Below, piece by piece: positions 1 through 8,373 of a stretch of DNA of 21,920 bases. This stretch comes from UBA4660 sp034408895 (GTDB taxonomy: Bacteria > Bacteroidota > Bacteroidia > Flavobacteriales_D > Sanyastnellaceae). The notes under the pieces are model-generated. The model did not search any database and had not been told where the DNA came from. It was given only the letters and a program-made list of their open reading frames with translations. Within the stretch, counting starts at the first letter, position 1; each line of letters begins with the position of its first letter. The stretch is from positions 1 to 21,920 of the forward strand of contig JAWXCI010000081.1 in assembly GCA_034408895.1 (NCBI GenBank), read 5' to 3'. The translations under genes and the position numbers were made by a program.

Positions 1-1870
1 AAGTATGCAAGAGCCATCATCACAAAGTGCTGTTGGATCGTAGTTGCATGCAGTAACATCAGTACATCCGTCTGGAAGTATGCAAGAGCCATCATCACAC
101 TGTGCAGCAGCATTGTAGTTACATGCTGTCGGATCAGTGCAACCGTCTTGACCACCTAGGCAGTAAGCGCAGTTTGGATCCGAAGCAGCAGAAGTTGCAC
201 AAATGCTATCCCATGCTACATCACAGCAGAATGAGTCTCCGGCACAAACCGATGCAGCACAAGGACCAGCAAGATCAGAATATCCGGCTTGGTCACAAGC
301 ATTTACAAGCACACCGTAGTCACAAGAACCATCATTGCAAAGTGCAGTTGGATCATAGTTACACGCTGTTGGGTCATCACAACCGTCAGGCAGAATACAA
401 CCACCGCCATCACAACCGGCAAACGGATCAAAGTTGCATGCAATTGGATCAATACATCCTGGGTAAGTGCATGAACCGTCTTCACACTCAGCATATGCAT
501 CGTAGTTGCATGCAGTGGCGTCAGTACATCCTGAAGAAACATCAGAACTTAAACAGTATGCACAAGCAGGATTCGTTGAAGCGGCAGTAGCACAGATGCT
601 ATCCCACGAAACGTCACAGCAGAAAGAGTCACCAGCACAAACCGATACAGCACATGGGCCGCCAAGGTCAGAATAACCAGCTACATCGCAATCAGGTGTA
701 GCTGCAGAGGCAATGCATGATCCATCATCACAAGTTGCTGCAGCATTGAAATTACATGCACTTGGGTCAGTACAACCAACTACAGCAGTTCCGCCTACGC
801 AGTATGCGCAGTTTAGATCGGATGCCGCTGACATGGCACAAATACTATCCCAAGAAACGTCACAGCAGAATGAGTCACCGGCACAAACCGAAGCAGCACA
901 AGGGCCAGTAAGGTCTGAGTAGCCAAGTACATCACAAGCCTCGTAAGCGCACGAGCCATCATCGCATGTTGCGGCAGGATCGAAGTTACATGCATTAGGA
1001 TCATTACATCCATCAGGATAGGTGCATGAACCGTCTTCACACTCAGCATATGCATCGTAGTTGCATGCAGTAGGATCGGTACATCCATTATTCACCGCAG
1101 AACTTAAACAGTATGCACAGTTTGCATTTGCTGCAGCTGAAATGGCACAAATGCCATCCCATGAAACATCGCAACAGAACGAGTCAAGCGCACAAACAGA
1201 GGCAGCACATGGGCCGCCAAGGTCAGAATAACCAGCTACATCGCAATCAGCAGTTGGGGCTGCTGCAATGCAAGAACCGTCATCGCATTGTGCGGCAGCA
1301 TTGTAGTTACAAGCTGTGGGGTCAGTACAACCAAGAATTGCATTCAGGCAGTATGCGCAGTTTGCATCTGTTGCAGCTTCGTTGGCACAAATGCTGTCCC
1401 ATGCATTCGTGCAGCAGAATGAGTCATAGGAACAAACGGAAGTAGCACATGGGCCGCTAAGGTCTGCATAACCGACTTCATTGCAACCACCGGAAGTGTA
1501 AAGGCAAGAGCCATCATCACATAGTGCAGCAGCATCGTAGTTACAAGCGGCAGGGTCATTACATCCGTCAGGAAGAATACATGAGCCGTCATCGGCACAA
1601 GCAGCAGGATTATAGTTGCAAGCATTAATATCAGTACAACCAAGTGTACCAAGTGGTGTCAGGCAATAAGCGCAGTTTGGATCTGCCGCAGCTTCACTCG
1701 CACAAATGCTATCCCATGCGGTGTTACAGCAGAATGGATCAACAGCACAAACGGAAGCCGCGCATGGATCTAAAAGGTTGTTGTTTGGATATAAAGCAGC
1801 GTCACAGAATCCGGGTTGTGGCGCTGGGTAAAGACATGAACCATCATCAATTGTGGCGAGTGGATCAAAG
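1..1870 (-). repeat. Coding tandem repeats with about 555-bp super-period
   Basis: In-frame repeats inside the partial giant gene. The Trp codons of successive FCCxxxWDSIC modules are spaced 315, 240, 309, 246 and 393 bp apart, so modules alternate long-short with a super-period of 549-555 bp. DNA identity is locally perfect at an offset of exactly 555 bp (185 codons): bases 467-516 match 1022-1071, 543-564 match 1098-1119, and 648-695 match 1203-1250. This points to a recent segmental duplication of a two-module unit rather than old divergence. All spacings are multiples of three, so the frame is kept. Confidence 0.85.
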
Positions 1871-2664
1871 TTACACGCCACCGGGTTCGTACATCCGGGA
1901 ACACCTGCACAAGCTGCAGGTTCCGGGAATACAAGGCCCAAACAGTTACCATCTATTTCTGAAATAGTGCCCACTAAACCAGGGGGGGCTTGCTGGGTGT
2001 GCACATAAATCATCTGGTTAGTACCCAGAGCTTCATCAAAAATTGCAATGTTCAGCCAATATTCCAGTGTTCCGGTTGGAACGGTAACTTGAGCAATCAG
2101 GATACGGTTGTCAACACCAGAAGGGAAACCATAGCATGACCCATCATTCGGGATAAACCAGGCACCGTCTTCCATTGTTAAATCCGGTCCAAGCGGTGAT
2201 ACAGCGAATGTACCAGGGATTTCATTGGGCGGATTAGAAATATTGAAAATGGTTCCGGTGGGTGAACATTGAGGACAAGGGTCAGTAGGTGTATCCACTG
2301 CCCGAAACGTTACATAAGAGTCAAACGGCATTGAAGGAACAAATCCCCAGAAACCGCAGTTGTTATCCGTACCTAGTGACCCGGAAAACGAACTGTTATA
2401 AATAGCACTTCCCGCATTACTCGAGTGGATGCGCAAGTGGTGAATAGGCGAAGGAGTGGTAGAGCCGAATACCGCTGAAATACGGTCAGTCGGGTCTTCA
2501 AGGCGGGCATAAATACGGTAAGTGGTGTATCCGGCAGGCAGATCACCAATTGGAACAACTGAGGTAGCGACCACTTCATTGATCACATCCACCAGTTGTG
2601 CATTCATTGGGTTTGTTGTCCAGAGACAACAGACCGCTGAAAAGAACAATAGTAGTTTCTTCAT
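1..2664 (-). CDS. Giant secreted Cys-rich repeat protein, partial (3' end outside window)
   Basis: Open reading frame of 888 codons that starts with ATG at 2664 and is still open at base 1, so the C-terminus is missing. It begins with a signal peptide (MKKLLLFF..., probable cut after MNAQ, about residue 23). Residues about 24-245 form a non-repetitive N-terminal region that I cannot assign to a family. From about residue 250 on, two small Cys-rich modules alternate: a GCTDPxACNYxxxAxCDDGSC unit, and a unit reading roughly SVCAxDSFCCxxxWDSICAxxAAxxxNCAYC. Six copies of the second unit are visible, with their Trp codons at 1716, 1401, 1161, 852, 606 and 213. The many paired cysteines suggest disulfide-stabilised extracellular modules. 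The gene downstream of a terminator at 2727-2757 in the same direction carries the same modules. Function is unknown; an adhesin or surface structural role is only a guess. No catalytic motif was seen. Confidence 0.88.
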   Translation of the reverse strand, partial: MKKLLLFFSAVCCLWTTNPMNAQLVDVINEVVATSVVPIGDLPAGYTTYRIYARLEDPTDRISAVFGSTTPSPIHHLRIHSSNAGSAIYNSSFSGSLGTDNNCGFWGFVPSMPFDSYVTFRAVDTPTDPCPQCSPTGTIFNISNPPNEIPGTFAVSPLGPDLTMEDGAWFIPNDGSCYGFPSGVDNRILIAQVTVPTGTLEYWLNIAIFDEALGTNQMIYVHTQQAPPGLVGTISEIDGNCLGLVFPEPAACAGVPGCTNPVACNFDPLATIDDGSCLYPAPQPGFCDAALYPNNNLLDPCAASVCAVDPFCCNTAWDSICASEAAADPNCAYCLTPLGTLGCTDINACNYNPAACADDGSCILPDGCNDPAACNYDAAALCDDGSCLYTSGGCNEVGYADLSGPCATSVCSYDSFCCTNAWDSICANEAATDANCAYCLNAILGCTDPTACNYNAAAQCDDGSCIAAAPTADCDVAGYSDLGGPCAASVCALDSFCCDVSWDGICAISAAANANCAYCLSSAVNNGCTDPTACNYDAYAECEDGSCTYPDGCNDPNACNFDPAATCDDGSCAYEACDVLGYSDLTGPCAASVCAGDSFCCDVSWDSICAMSAASDLNCAYCVGGTAVVGCTDPSACNFNAAATCDDGSCIASAATPDCDVAGYSDLGGPCAVSVCAGDSFCCDVSWDSICATAASTNPACAYCLSSDVSSGCTDATACNYDAYAECEDGSCTYPGCIDPIACNFDPFAGCDGGGCILPDGCDDPTACNYDPTALCNDGSCDYGVLVNACDQAGYSDLAGPCAASVCAGDSFCCDVAWDSICATSAASDPNCAYCLGGQDGCTDPTACNYNAAAQCDDGSCILPDGCTDVTACNYDPTALCDDGSCIL

Positions 2665-2726
2665 AGCGAGTTAATTATATTATGTTAATGGTTGATTTAC
2701 TTTTTTGGATGGTTGGTTTAGCAGGA

Positions 2727-2757
2727 AAAAGAGCCACGCCACCTGGCGTGGCTCTTT
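2727..2757 (-). terminator. Intrinsic terminator of the 1391-aa protein gene
   Basis: Perfect 13-bp stem (2728-2740 with 2745-2757, GC-rich core GAGCCACGCC / GGCGTGGCTC) with a 4-nt loop. Read on the minus strand it is followed by a short U run (the A tract 2726-2730 on the plus strand). It lies 24 bp past the stop of the 1391-aa gene and 63 bp before the start of the next giant gene, so the two are probably separate transcripts or coupled by partial read-through. Confidence 0.85.
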
Positions 2758-2780
2758 GTTCTTGCCTAAAAAATTTACAT

Positions 2781-5700
2781 CTAACAGAATGTTCCGAATG
2801 CAGACATGAATATGAGCAGGTCACTTACGTTCACTACACCATTTCCGTCAAGGTCAGCAGGACAATTGTCCACGCATTCGCATGAACCATCATCAATACC
2901 TGCAGCCGGATCATAGTTCGGGGCATCAGGATAAGTACAACCAAGACAAGAAGTGTATTCGCATAATGAGCAGTCGCTAAGACCAGCAGCAGGATCGAAG
3001 TTGCAAGCAAATGGCTCCTGACAACCAGGAGTACAGTTGCTGCCACCGTCAGAGAAGTTAGTACCGGAATTTGGGGCACCACCACTTATGAAGCCACCAT
3101 CAATACCCAGTATCTGCCATCCGATTTCACTTGGGAATGTTCCGTTGTTTGTTATTGCAAAAGTGAAACAACCTGTAGGCAAACAAAGGGAAATTGGATC
3201 ACCGGAATTTCCTGCAAGCAAAGTTCCGCTGTAAAGAACAGTACCATCGCTGGCATCGCTGATTGCATAAGTACCACCGTTCCAGCCGTCATCAAAGGCG
3301 TCTGTAAGAATGAGGGTAGCGCAATTCTGGAAGCAGCATGAGCCATCATCACAACCTGCGTTGACATTGTAGTTACATGCACCTGGAGTCGTACAACCCT
3401 GGATGCTGGCAGAAATGTTTACTGAACTGTTAGGACCAGGTGCGTTTGTTCCTGTAGCTACAGTAACACCATTCACGATGAACTGGTAAGTAGCACCGTT
3501 CCAACTGTCGAACTGATCGAACATGTTGAAGGTGTTAGTACATGGGTCATCAAGACAAACGATGCCGTTGAAAGGTGCACCACCGGTGTAACCGTTAATC
3601 TCCCATGAAATTTCAGATGGGAAGGTTCCACTGGTAATAATAAGTGTAGCGCAATCGCCAAAGCAGCATGAGCCATCATCGAATGCAGCACCAGCATCAA
3701 AGTTGCAGGCTGTATTATTAGTACAACCGCAGGTTCCGCCTAAGCTGAACTCAACGTTACCTGAAGGAGCACCACCGGAAGCAATAATACCGTTGTCATC
3801 ACTCAGGTTCCAGGAGATTTCACTTCCAAATGTACCAGAAGTTACTACCAATGTATAGCAACCATCCTGAAGACAGAACAGGTCGAAGGCTGATTCGCAA
3901 CCTACGAAGTTATCCTGATCAACTACATAGTCACCGCTATCGCAGTCACCACTCTGTACAATTGCTCCATTACTGTCAGTGATAGTATAAGTAGCACCGT
4001 TCCATCCGTCACCGAATGAGTCAAACATGTTGAACTGAAGAGCAGTGCCTAGACCAACGCATGTACATGTGAAGAAATCGCAGGAACCATTATCCACGTT
4101 AGCAAGCGGATTATAGTTGCAAGCCACTGGATTAGTACAGCCAGGCAGAACACAAACACAGGTAAGTTCGATGTCGAATGCGCCATCAAAACCTTCGCTG
4201 GTTACATACACATAATACTGTTCACCAGGTAACCCGATGAACTCGATAGATGCATCGTCCTGATCGAAGAAACCGCAAGAAATAAAGTCAGCACTTTCCT
4301 GAGCGGCACAAGCTGTAAATGCACCGCAAGTACCTTCCAGAAGATCCATTTGTGAATCAATTGCGGCACCGCAGGTAGAAACAGTATAGAGTGTACCGAG
4401 AGGACCACAAATAGATTGTGGTATTTCATACCATACACCATTCGGAGCGGGACAACCAGCACCTACGCAATAAGCACAAGCTGGATTTATTGCAGCGGCA
4501 TTGGCACAGATACCATCCCAGAAAACGTTACAGCAGAATGAGTCTGCGGAACAAACTGAAGCAGCACATGCATCACCGAAGTTGTTATTGGTGTAGCCAG
4601 ACTGCGCACAGTCGCAACCCACACCCGGGGATGGACATGTTCCAGGAAAGTCAGTATTGGTAGAACCACCGGTAGTCTGGTCAATCAATGTAGCGTTGCA
4701 AGCCAACAGGGTAGCATCAACACAAAGATCGTTGCCAGGTACAAAAGCGCACGAGGCGTATTCGCAGGATCCGTCTTCAATGTTCGTACAAGGATCGAAC
4801 ACATTACAAGCGTTCGGGTCAGTACAACCAAGGTAACCCAGGGTAGTAGTAAATTCGAAATCACCACAGTTAACCGGGTCAGTTGTGTAAGCCAGGAAGT
4901 AGAAATCATTACAAGCTGTCAATGTGTAGAATGCTGAAATATCTCCACCGCAAGCCTGAGTAACGATAGGACAGCAAGCAATTGCTTCTGCATCCGTTAC
5001 GCCACCGCTGCCATCAAGGTCTTCATAAACAGTCATACCAATGTTGGCACCGCCTATGTTTTCAATGAAGAAGTCGAAAGTGTCAGCAAGACCGCACACA
5101 CCGTCACAAGCGTTCATGTAGAACCATACACCGTAACCAGTTTGGAAACCAAGACAAACTGAGTTGTCGGGGTTTACACAGCAAAGGTTTCCGCTGAAAG
5201 TAAGACCGCTGATCTGGAGCAATGCGCCACTTTGGTCATCGTTAGGTTGCGGAGGGAAGGCTGAACAATCAGTACAGGTAATATCAAGATTAAAGGTACC
5301 GTTGCCTATGCCACCGAATGGGTGAACAAGAATGTAATAGTTAGTACCAGCCACTGAAAGGAAGCTGAGTGATGACTGGAGTCCGCATGAATCATCATTG
5401 GAGCCAATGCAAACCAGTGCACCGCAAGTTCCTGTGTACACATTAATCATAGTGTCAGAAGCTGAACCGCAAGTGGCCAGTGTAACCTGGTCTCCAGTAC
5501 CTACAATGTGGTACCAAACACCATTGCCTGGAGCTTCGCATGAACCATTGATAGTCACTTCACCTGCATCGTTGTTCGCATTCAGGAAAGTACCGGCAAC
5601 AGAATCTCCGCAAATCACGTCAACTGCGTCAGCGCAATCATCGTTAGCAGGAGGACAAACACATGAACCATTGTCCACGGTAGCAAATGAGTTGTAGTTG

Positions 5701-6956
5701 TTACAGTCAGGGTCAGTACATCCTGGAATAGTACAAACTGCACCACCGAACGAGAATCCGAAATTGGTAACAGGAGCACCACCGCTGATGAGAACAACAC
5801 CATTCTGGTCGCTGATATCCCATGAAACTTCCGAAGGGAAAGATCCACCGGTTACTGACATGAAGTAACAACCGGCAGGCAAACAAACCAAGTTGAAGCC
5901 AAAGCTGCTGCCATCACCAAATGTGGCGGTGTTCAAAGAACCTGATGACCAAATTCCACCAAATTCATCGGCAAGGATGTAAGTGGCACCATTCCATCCG
6001 TCACCCAAAGAATCGAACATGTTGATGACAACTAACTGCTGTCCGCCTGGACAGTACACACAGGTACCATCATCCACGGTAGCAGTTGGATCGTAATTCG
6101 TAGCAAATGTATCAGTACATCCTGGGATACAAGTGAATCCACCAACAGCGAAGTAAAGATCAGTGGTGGGTGCACCACCGCTAATAGGACCACCATCGGC
6201 ACCCGTTAGTGTCCATCCAATTTCAGATGGGAAACTTCCTGCTGTTACGTCCAATTTGTAACATCCAGCAGCCAAACCACACAGGTCAGCTGTTCCGCCT
6301 GATCCGGCAAAAGTTCCAGTTGCCACAACCACTGCTGAAGGCATAGCAGTGATGGTGTACGTTGCAGCGTTCCATCCGTCACCGAAGGAATCAGTTCCTG
6401 TGAACGTAGCACAGCCCGAAAAACAACATGAGCCATCATCGTCAGTGGCAGCGCCATCGAAATTGCAAGCGCTTGCATTCGTACAACCGCAAACATTCAA
6501 TGGGCTGCTTATGCTAAAGTTATAAATACCTGTTAATGTGCTAAAGCCACCCACACGTATGTAATAAGTTGTACCGGCAGTTCCGGCCCATGCAAACTGG
6601 CTTTGCAGGCCACAGGCATCATCGTTAGAACCTACACAAGCAAATGCACCGCAGCTGCCTGTATAAACACTTACCCATGAGTCGTAAACTGTACCCACAC
6701 AGAAAGTAATTGTGTAAGAGGTAGTGCTTGGAGCGGTAAAAGTGTACCAATGCTGACCACCAGTACCGACAGTACATACTCCGGCACCGGAAGTTCCGGT
6801 ATCATTGGCAACACCTACTGTACTTCCGGTGTAGGAAATACATACAGAAGCAGAAAGGGCAGTTGCGCAAGTTGCTTGCGCCATTACTCCTGCACCCCAA
6901 CAGACTGCAACAGCAGTGAGGCAAGCAGAAGCAAACTTAATAAACGTTTTTTTCAT
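2781..6956 (-). CDS. Giant secreted Cys-rich modular protein with dockerin-like C-terminus
   Basis: 1391 aa, ATG at 6956. Signal peptide about residues 1-27 (MKKTFIKFASACLT..., cut after MAQ). Visible modules: PPC-like beta domains with VYTGxCGAxxCxGSNDDxCG at about 90-120 and 500-525; GCTDPxACNY..DDGSC linkers repeated along the chain; five (F/L)GDGWNGATY modules near residues 190, 320, 985, 1150 and 1225, each associated with a SGxFPSEIxW motif; and one FCCxxFWDGICA unit near 800 of the kind found in the neighbouring giant protein. The last 24 residues read as a single calcium loop, DLDGNGVVNVSD (D1368, D1370, N1372, D1379), resembling half of a type I dockerin and common at the ends of secreted proteins in marine Flavobacteriales. 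I saw no type A secretion-system-9 tail. Probably extracellular or cell-surface; exact role unknown. Confidence 0.9.
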   Translation of the reverse strand: MKKTFIKFASACLTAVAVCWGAGVMAQATCATALSASVCISYTGSTVGVANDTGTSGAGVCTVGTGGQHWYTFTAPSTTSYTITFCVGTVYDSWVSVYTGSCGAFACVGSNDDACGLQSQFAWAGTAGTTYYIRVGGFSTLTGIYNFSISSPLNVCGCTNASACNFDGAATDDDGSCCFSGCATFTGTDSFGDGWNAATYTITAMPSAVVVATGTFAGSGGTADLCGLAAGCYKLDVTAGSFPSEIGWTLTGADGGPISGGAPTTDLYFAVGGFTCIPGCTDTFATNYDPTATVDDGTCVYCPGGQQLVVINMFDSLGDGWNGATYILADEFGGIWSSGSLNTATFGDGSSFGFNLVCLPAGCYFMSVTGGSFPSEVSWDISDQNGVVLISGGAPVTNFGFSFGGAVCTIPGCTDPDCNNYNSFATVDNGSCVCPPANDDCADAVDVICGDSVAGTFLNANNDAGEVTINGSCEAPGNGVWYHIVGTGDQVTLATCGSASDTMINVYTGTCGALVCIGSNDDSCGLQSSLSFLSVAGTNYYILVHPFGGIGNGTFNLDITCTDCSAFPPQPNDDQSGALLQISGLTFSGNLCCVNPDNSVCLGFQTGYGVWFYMNACDGVCGLADTFDFFIENIGGANIGMTVYEDLDGSGGVTDAEAIACCPIVTQACGGDISAFYTLTACNDFYFLAYTTDPVNCGDFEFTTTLGYLGCTDPNACNVFDPCTNIEDGSCEYASCAFVPGNDLCVDATLLACNATLIDQTTGGSTNTDFPGTCPSPGVGCDCAQSGYTNNNFGDACAASVCSADSFCCNVFWDGICANAAAINPACAYCVGAGCPAPNGVWYEIPQSICGPLGTLYTVSTCGAAIDSQMDLLEGTCGAFTACAAQESADFISCGFFDQDDASIEFIGLPGEQYYVYVTSEGFDGAFDIELTCVCVLPGCTNPVACNYNPLANVDNGSCDFFTCTCVGLGTALQFNMFDSFGDGWNGATYTITDSNGAIVQSGDCDSGDYVVDQDNFVGCESAFDLFCLQDGCYTLVVTSGTFGSEISWNLSDDNGIIASGGAPSGNVEFSLGGTCGCTNNTACNFDAGAAFDDGSCCFGDCATLIITSGTFPSEISWEINGYTGGAPFNGIVCLDDPCTNTFNMFDQFDSWNGATYQFIVNGVTVATGTNAPGPNSSVNISASIQGCTTPGACNYNVNAGCDDGSCCFQNCATLILTDAFDDGWNGGTYAISDASDGTVLYSGTLLAGNSGDPISLCLPTGCFTFAITNNGTFPSEIGWQILGIDGGFISGGAPNSGTNFSDGGSNCTPGCQEPFACNFDPAAGLSDCSLCEYTSCLGCTYPDAPNYDPAAGIDDGSCECVDNCPADLDGNGVVNVSDLLIFMSAFGTFC
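3400..3675 (-). other. Module with reversed half order inside the 1391-aa protein
   Basis: The other four modules of this protein read DGWNGATY first and SGxFPSEIxW second. Here the order is inverted: the SGTFPSEISW half (about 3605-3650 on the minus strand) comes first, followed by FNMFDQFDSWNGATY (about 3487-3530), and only then the GCTTPGACNY linker. The reading frame is intact throughout. It may be a circularly permuted copy, or the remains of two modules that each lost one half through recombination. Confidence 0.6.
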
Positions 6957-7051
6957 TTGAATTGGTTTTGGTTAATACTACTTTAATTTGATTTGAATTT
7001 TGGGTTTCCCCTTTATCTATGGGCCCATCCGCTTTCGCATCAGGAGGCATA

Positions 7052-7101
7052 TTCAAAAACAAAATGCCTGACAGTTGTCATAACAGACAACACCATCAGG
7101 C
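7052..7101 (-). terminator. Probable terminator of the exosortase operon
   Basis: Two-step hairpin: GCCTGA (7066-7071) pairs with TCAGGC (7096-7101), and GTTGTC (7074-7079) with GACAAC (7086-7091), with a small internal loop and a 6-nt apical loop. On the minus strand the stem is followed directly by a U-rich stretch (ATTTTGTTTTTG, 7065-7054). It lies about 250 bp past the last gene of the exosortase operon. It could instead be a leader structure of the 1391-aa gene. Confidence 0.5.
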
Positions 7102-7123
7102 GTCCAATGAACTCAGCAAATCG

Positions 7124-7146
7124 CAACAACAACAACAACAACAACA
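7124..7146. repeat. CAA triplet microsatellite (7 units)
   Basis: Seven perfect CAA units plus a partial one in the noncoding gap upstream of the 1391-aa secreted protein gene. On the strand of that gene it reads as TTG repeats. Simple repeats like this change length by slippage; no effect on expression can be shown from one sequence. Confidence 0.85.
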
Positions 7147-7352
7147 CATAAATTGAATAAAATCAGTAAACGTTGAACTAATAGCTTTGGTGGTCTTGGT
7201 TATCTAAACCTTGTTCGTTTTAGTCCGGCCAAAGTAGAGTAACCCAGTTGGTGCGACCAAAAATATTTTCAACTATTTTGTAAGTTGTTGATTTTCATTG
7301 AAAAATCAGGTCCGAAATTTTTCTTCAGGCATCACTTTTCATGTTGGCTTTT

Positions 7353-7844
7353 TCATTTCCACATCTCATTGTGCCAGCTATTTTCAAATTCCGTGATCCA
7401 CATTCCGCGAAATTCACCAAGCGTTTTCACCAGGTTGTTGAACACGCGTGTTTGCGGACCCACGGTGCCGGCCTTGCGCAACGCCCAAAATGAATGAATG
7501 GCGCTTTCATGGATTTGATCGCCTACATAGTATAGTGTAGTGATGCGGTCAAAGAAATCAACTCCAAGTAATGCTCCCATACGTTTCAGCAGATGGACCG
7601 AATCATCAATGGAACATCCGGAGGCTTTTACTTCAGCTTCGCTGGAGGCAACCACCACAAAGCGATTATGAAAAACAGCAGAAGCTGCTTTCATCTTTGA
7701 TCCGTGTGCTGACCACTGTGCAATAAATGTTTCAACTTCTTTAGTGATGAGTGAAGACTCTTCAGGAGTAAGCCACCGGCTGGACTGGTAAATCCAGACG
7801 CGTGCATCATCAGGTAATTCTTCAAGGGTGGTTTTTGTTTCCAT
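7353..7844 (-). CDS. Conserved Bacteroidota hypothetical protein (often mislabelled ABC transporter ATPase)
   Basis: 163 aa if translation starts at ATG 7844 (METKTTLEELPDD...). The frame is open to 7874, but the shorter form begins where similarity to the family I recall begins. The family pattern is visible: LPDDARVWIYQSSRWL near the N-terminus, a central ASGCSIDDSVHLLKR, then VDFFDRIT and a C-terminal VFNNLVKT. Such proteins are sometimes named ABC transporter ATPase in Bacteroidota genomes, but no Walker A, signature or Walker B motif is present, so that name is not supported. No signal peptide or membrane segment, so probably cytoplasmic. It overlaps the end of the preceding membrane protein gene by 23 bp, which suggests it is the last gene of the exosortase operon. 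Function unknown. Confidence 0.8.
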   Translation of the reverse strand: METKTTLEELPDDARVWIYQSSRWLTPEESSLITKEVETFIAQWSAHGSKMKAASAVFHNRFVVVASSEAEVKASGCSIDDSVHLLKRMGALLGVDFFDRITTLYYVGDQIHESAIHSFWALRKAGTVGPQTRVFNNLVKTLGEFRGMWITEFENSWHNEMWK

Positions 7845-8373
7845 CGGGTATGCGGGATGAAAGAAGGTGGCCAAAATAAAGTATCACTGCAGGTATCATG
7901 GATTGAAGTACACCTGCAATTTTTCTTGCCACGGGATAAGTGCTTCCCAATGAATCAGTGAAATGTCCGAAGATGTAAAAAATTATGGAGGCAGAGAAAA
8001 GCACAACATAGGCCGGCAAAAGGAGTTTTCGAACCGGAGATGCGGGAATTGCAATTTGGAGCAATCGAAAATTGATGATCATGAAGACAGCGATAAAAAA
8101 AAAGGTATTGATCCATTTCAACTTGTTCAGCCCCCCAATAGAAAAATTTTCAAGTGCCTGTATTCTTGAGTGACTGAAATAATAATCATAAGGCACCTCT
8201 ATGTCGAGAGAAGAAATTTGTTGCCTGCGATCTTGCAGTGAGAGTTGATCATACTGAGTGATGCGTTGCGCCATATCCAGTTGATAGTTGATGTTCACTT
8301 TAACCATTTCCTGAACGAAACCGATCACAAGGCCGGCACCTATCCATATCGCAAGTCTTGCTTTTTTTTTCAT
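7822..8373 (-). CDS. Exosortase-associated membrane protein (XrtX-associated type)
   Basis: 183 aa from ATG 8373 (MKKKARLAIWIG...). The frame extends upstream to 8430, but the ATG at 8373 overlaps the exosortase stop codon as ATGA (8370-8373), which strongly favours it through translational coupling. Predicted membrane segments lie near residues 5-24, 87-105, 118-138 and 150-170. A hydrophilic stretch of about 60 residues between the first two contains QDRRQQISSLDIEVPYDYYF. Bacteroidota exosortases are commonly followed by a small membrane partner of this type; the position and topology fit the XrtX-associated membrane protein family as I remember it, but I could not compare sequences. The exact role is unknown. 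The start is followed by a run of nine A, coding for KKK. Confidence 0.7.
   Translation of the reverse strand: MKKKARLAIWIGAGLVIGFVQEMVKVNINYQLDMAQRITQYDQLSLQDRRQQISSLDIEVPYDYYFSHSRIQALENFSIGGLNKLKWINTFFFIAVFMIINFRLLQIAIPASPVRKLLLPAYVVLFSASIIFYIFGHFTDSLGSTYPVARKIAGVLQSMIPAVILYFGHLLSSRIPDGNKNHP

Larger units (their letters stand above)
6957..7352. other. Gene-free gap between exosortase operon and 1391-aa gene
   Basis: About 396 bp with no convincing gene on either strand. It holds a hairpin with a T-rich tail on the minus strand (7052-7101), a CAA triplet tract (7124-7146), and a minus-strand TATTTTTG box (7265-7258) that fits TAnnTTTG but lacks a well placed TTG upstream. The promoter of the 1391-aa gene could not be located with confidence. 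Confidence 0.6.

Noticed and set aside
102..590. Plus-strand open frame of 162 codons
   Set aside because: It is antisense to the Cys-rich repeats of the giant minus-strand gene, has His/Gln-rich composition produced by reverse-reading the repeats, and several similar antisense frames recur with the same period.
1..1870. Regular repeats that might suggest a CRISPR array or noncoding satellite
   Set aside because: The repeats are in frame in a continuous coding sequence, spacings are multiples of three, and the units lack CRISPR-like short identical repeats with unique spacers.
2781..2900. Type IX secretion C-terminal domain on the 1391-aa protein
   Set aside because: The end is a calcium-loop, dockerin-like segment (DLDGNGVVNVSD) with no beta-sandwich sorting tail visible.
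7182..7189. Plus-strand TAGCTTTG box resembling a -7 promoter element
   Set aside because: No TTG at a proper distance and no plus-strand gene downstream.
7353..7844. Naming the product an ABC transporter ATPase
   Set aside because: No Walker A, Walker B or signature motif is present; the label is a known family misnomer as I recall.
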